From the NCBI GenBank assembly GCA_025330725.1, contig JAIWND010000010.1, positions 186,001-250,000 on the forward strand: a DNA stretch of 64,000 bases. Direction: 5' to 3'. Each line of letters begins with the position of its first letter. The first letter of the stretch is position 1. The DNA comes from Chlamydoabsidia padenii (lineage: Eukaryota; Mucoromycota; Mucoromycetes; Mucorales; Cunninghamellaceae). Position numbers and translations under genes: made by a program. Shown one piece after another: positions 59,855 to 64,000 of this stretch. The notes below the pieces were generated by a model. That model was not told the origin of the DNA, made no database searches, and was given only the letters and a program-made list of their open reading frames with translations.

Positions 59855-61606
59855 ATGACTCAGCGACCTAATAGACGACAATATCCCTCACCAATAGACA
59901 GTACAAGTGCTACCACACCTCTTTTGGGCTCTCCAAGTGCAAGCAAATCCACACCAGTATCAACCATGAACGGCAACAGTCAAGTATACCAAACCTTTCA
60001 AACCGGTGGATCTCATCTTCCCACCACCCTTCCTGTATCTACCACTGCTCAACAACCTGGACTTATTGTGACTAGACAGAAACCAAAACAACCCAACCGA
60101 ACAACAAAAACCTCACAAAAACTGAAACTGTTTCCAGAAGAAGAAGATCAAACTGTCTATATGCCTGATGACTTGACAGCCGACGTCTACACCCAATTGG
60201 CTCAAATACCTCATGGAACTGCAAGAGTTGAAGCTGAACGTCTCTCCAAAATGAACCGTGATGACCTTCCTCGTGTCACAGCTTACTGTACTGCTTCGTA
60301 AGTTTTTTTTTTTTTTTTTGTTTAATTCTTAATAACCGAAACTGACATTCTTCTTCTTCTCTTTTTTATTTATAGGGCTTATCGTATGGATGACTTGGCC
60401 AAGTATCTTCAATCCAAAAAGAAAACTAATGGTACTGCTATCAAAAGGTTTGATGAATGGTAAGTCTTTACAAAAAAGAACATATGATATTGACTATATA
60501 CTAACTACATTATGATATATTTTAGTGTTTATACGCCTTATGCATTATCTTACCCTTCGGGACCACCTAAGAAAAGTAACAGTAGTGATCATCATCGAAA
60601 TGAATCGACAGTAACATTTCTTCCTGAAATGTTTTTGTTTGATTATGGTGTTGTGGTGTTTTGGGGAATGACTTTAACCGAAGAACAACGCATTCTTAAA
60701 GAATTGAAACCGTTTGAAGATGAAACATTAGGTAATCTATAAAAAACAATAATTTGGTATATGTTCTCATCATCTCACTCTTCTTTTTTTTCTTTATATA
60801 TAGAATCGGATGATGTTGAAACGGAAGAGTTTAACTACTATTATGATGAAAACTATCAACCAAGGCAAGTAACTAACAATGGAGATGGAAACAGGTTAGT
60901 AACTTGTTACTCACTAATATCATATGATATATTCTATAATATAGAATTTACAACGATATTATCACTTTACGCCACCCATCCAATTATCTTGTAAAGTTAA
61001 CTATTGCTCATGCTATAGCTCAAAGTGTCAAGATGACCTTGTTTGAACGATTGATCGACGATACTATTAATGACACCAAGTATATTCCTCAAGTCATGGC
61101 TGAAAATGGTAACATCCATATGTCTAGGTAAATAAAAGTTTGGGTGTATAGTTTAAAAGTATCAATATACTCATTTATATACATTTCATATATAGAACGG
61201 CGATCACCAAGAAAATAGGACAACTATTCATCATGCGGATCAATGTAAATTTGGTGTCAAACATATTGGACACTCCCGAAATATTTTGGTCAGAACCTGC
61301 CTTGGAACCATTATACAGTGCCATCCGAAGTTATCTGGAAATCTCTCAACGTGTCGAACTACTAAATCAACGTGTGGAGGTGATCAGCGATTTACTGGAT
61401 ATGTTAAAGGATCATTTGAATAGCTCTCATGGTAAGTGTACATCTTGTTATAAAAATAGTATCAACTCATCCTGCTTATTTGGGCGTGGGGGACATTATT
61501 AGGTGAACACTTGGAATGGATTGTGATCTGGTTGATTGCGATGGAAATTGTAGTGGCCGTGATCACTACAACGGTGGATGCCTTTAGTTTATCTCATATA
61601 AAGTAG
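59855..61606 (+). CDS. RMD1/RMD8-family protein (DUF155)
   Basis: Exons 59855-60297, 60376-60459, 60526-60731, 60804-60894, 60945-61127, 61196-61431, 61503-61606 give 448 aa. After a Ser/Thr/Pro-rich N-terminus comes the conserved domain: LPRVTAYCTASAYRMDDLAKYL, EMFLFDYGVVVFWGMTLTEEQ, LKPFEDETL, HPSNYLVKLTIAHAIAQSVKMTLFERLID, LYSAIRSYLEISQRVELLN and the C-terminal helix LEWIVIWLIAMEIVVAVI. This is the RMD1/RMD8/SIF2 family, which includes mitochondrial or cytosolic proteins; their biochemical role is poorly known. Exon 4 could instead end at an internal GC donor (CCAAG|GCAAGT), but the frame and the GTTAGT donor favour the longer exon. Confidence 0.9.
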
Positions 61607-62121
61607 TCAATCACATAGTTGTATCGCCCTATTATTATCTTTACATCATTTGTTGTCATCATCATCCTTTTACTTTATTGTAATAAAAATGCCTTTTTAC
61701 TTTTAAACAAGTACCTACTGTTTTTCCTGGGGCCCTACTGAGATTAGTCAATTGACTAATGTATTTAGGATTTATCGGTTTGTTTGTTTATGCAAAAATG
61801 ACAATAATGATCTGGTGACACAGGGTACTCTTATGCATAACCCGATGACCTGTCGATCCCACCAAGCAAAACCCTATATATTGACAACTTGTAAGACAAT
61901 ATGTATAAAAGACAACGATATGTAGCAAATTGGTTTATATGTTTATTTTTGTATTCATTGTTCATAAGTATTAAAAGAATTTGTGTATGTGATATGTAAA
62001 TGTTAACTATGGGAGACAATTATTGAAGAGGGTGTGTGGAGTGGGACTAAATCCAGGGAATGGAAGAAGGATATGATGGATTTGATACAAAGTCGTTATA
62101 TGTAATAGTCCAGATGTCATA
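61607..62121. other. Convergent 3' flanks of RMD1-like and PKA genes
   Basis: AATAAA at about 61681 belongs to the RMD1-like gene. No further feature is seen. Confidence 0.5.
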
Positions 62122-63687
<1,566 letters not shown>

Positions 63688-64000
63688 TCTTCAGTTCCTG
63701 TATTATACAAGAATAGAGGAAGCAGACAAGTATTGAGGTATATGACACTGTTTACGGTTCACCTTTTAATTGTTGTATAATGAGTTAACATACTTTCACC
63801 CCAAAGTAGCGAGTTGTATCATACTATAATTACCTCTTTTTAAAAGTTATTGCAAAGTCAACGAGAGAGTTTTTATAGTAATGTGTGTGGGGGTATATGT
63901 AAAAAGAGGATAGAGGATAGAGAGACAAGAAAGTAAAAGGATGGAAAAAGAGCGAGTTGGCCCCTTTAATCTTTTTTACTGGACGGAGAATGAAAAAGGG
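63688..64000. other. Upstream region of the PKA gene
   Basis: A+T-rich, with purine-rich stretches on the plus strand; no CGGNNTTTNAA element, TATA box or other gene is evident in the part visible. Confidence 0.4.

Overview
This is a gene-dense piece of a fungal nuclear genome. Short introns (mostly 50-100 nt, GTAAGT...YAG), A+T-rich intergenic DNA, many homopolymer runs and the gene families present point to an early-diverging fungus, most likely Mucoromycota/Mucorales. That placement is inferred from content, not from a search. I reconstructed 28 multi-exon or single-exon protein genes on both strands whose reading frames close across every proposed intron, one partial gene at the left edge, one tRNA-Gly(GCC), and several relics or small candidates.

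Layout: 0-7.4 kb holds an FLVCR-type MFS transporter (partial), the DEAD-box helicase DBP2/DDX5, the phosphatase YVH1 and the ER co-chaperone DNAJC3. 7.5-14.4 kb is the sparse part: a small secreted protein, a CAP/PR-1 secreted protein, a decayed fatty-acid-elongase-like relic, a small candidate ORF and a Crz1-like zinc-finger factor. 14.4-31 kb holds a SAM methyltransferase, eIF1A, bystin, a foldback repeat, two membrane proteins of unknown role, the mRNA export factor Rae1, the ribosome-biogenesis protein Ssf1/PPAN, a WOPR (Gti1/Pac2) regulator and HSP10. 31-44 kb holds RFC1, a Rua1-type zinc regulator, an F-box/WD40 protein, tRNA-Gly and a membrane RING-H2 E3. 44-64 kb holds a Ser/Thr kinase, a SYLF protein, a SUR7-like protein, a G-patch protein of ZGPAT type, GlcNAc-6-P deacetylase, Tudor-SN (SND1), KAE1, an RMD1/RMD8-type protein and a PKA catalytic subunit.

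There is no operon logic; many genes are divergent pairs with compact shared promoters. Several genes fall into common pathways: 60S/40S biogenesis and translation (DBP2, YVH1, bystin, PPAN, eIF1A), cAMP/morphogenesis-type control (PKA, WOPR factor, Crz1-like, Rua1-like), and chitin/GlcNAc turnover (deacetylase).

The most interesting signal is a roughly 12-bp element, CGG-N-N-TTT-N-AA in either orientation, that recurs about 30 times and lies 70-250 bp upstream of about 20 of the start codons (most at 80-130 bp). Three genes with a clear TATA box (YVH1 and the two secreted proteins) lack it. I read it as an orientation-independent core promoter element of this lineage; it is not one I recognise as described. 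It also helps point at unannotated or decayed genes.
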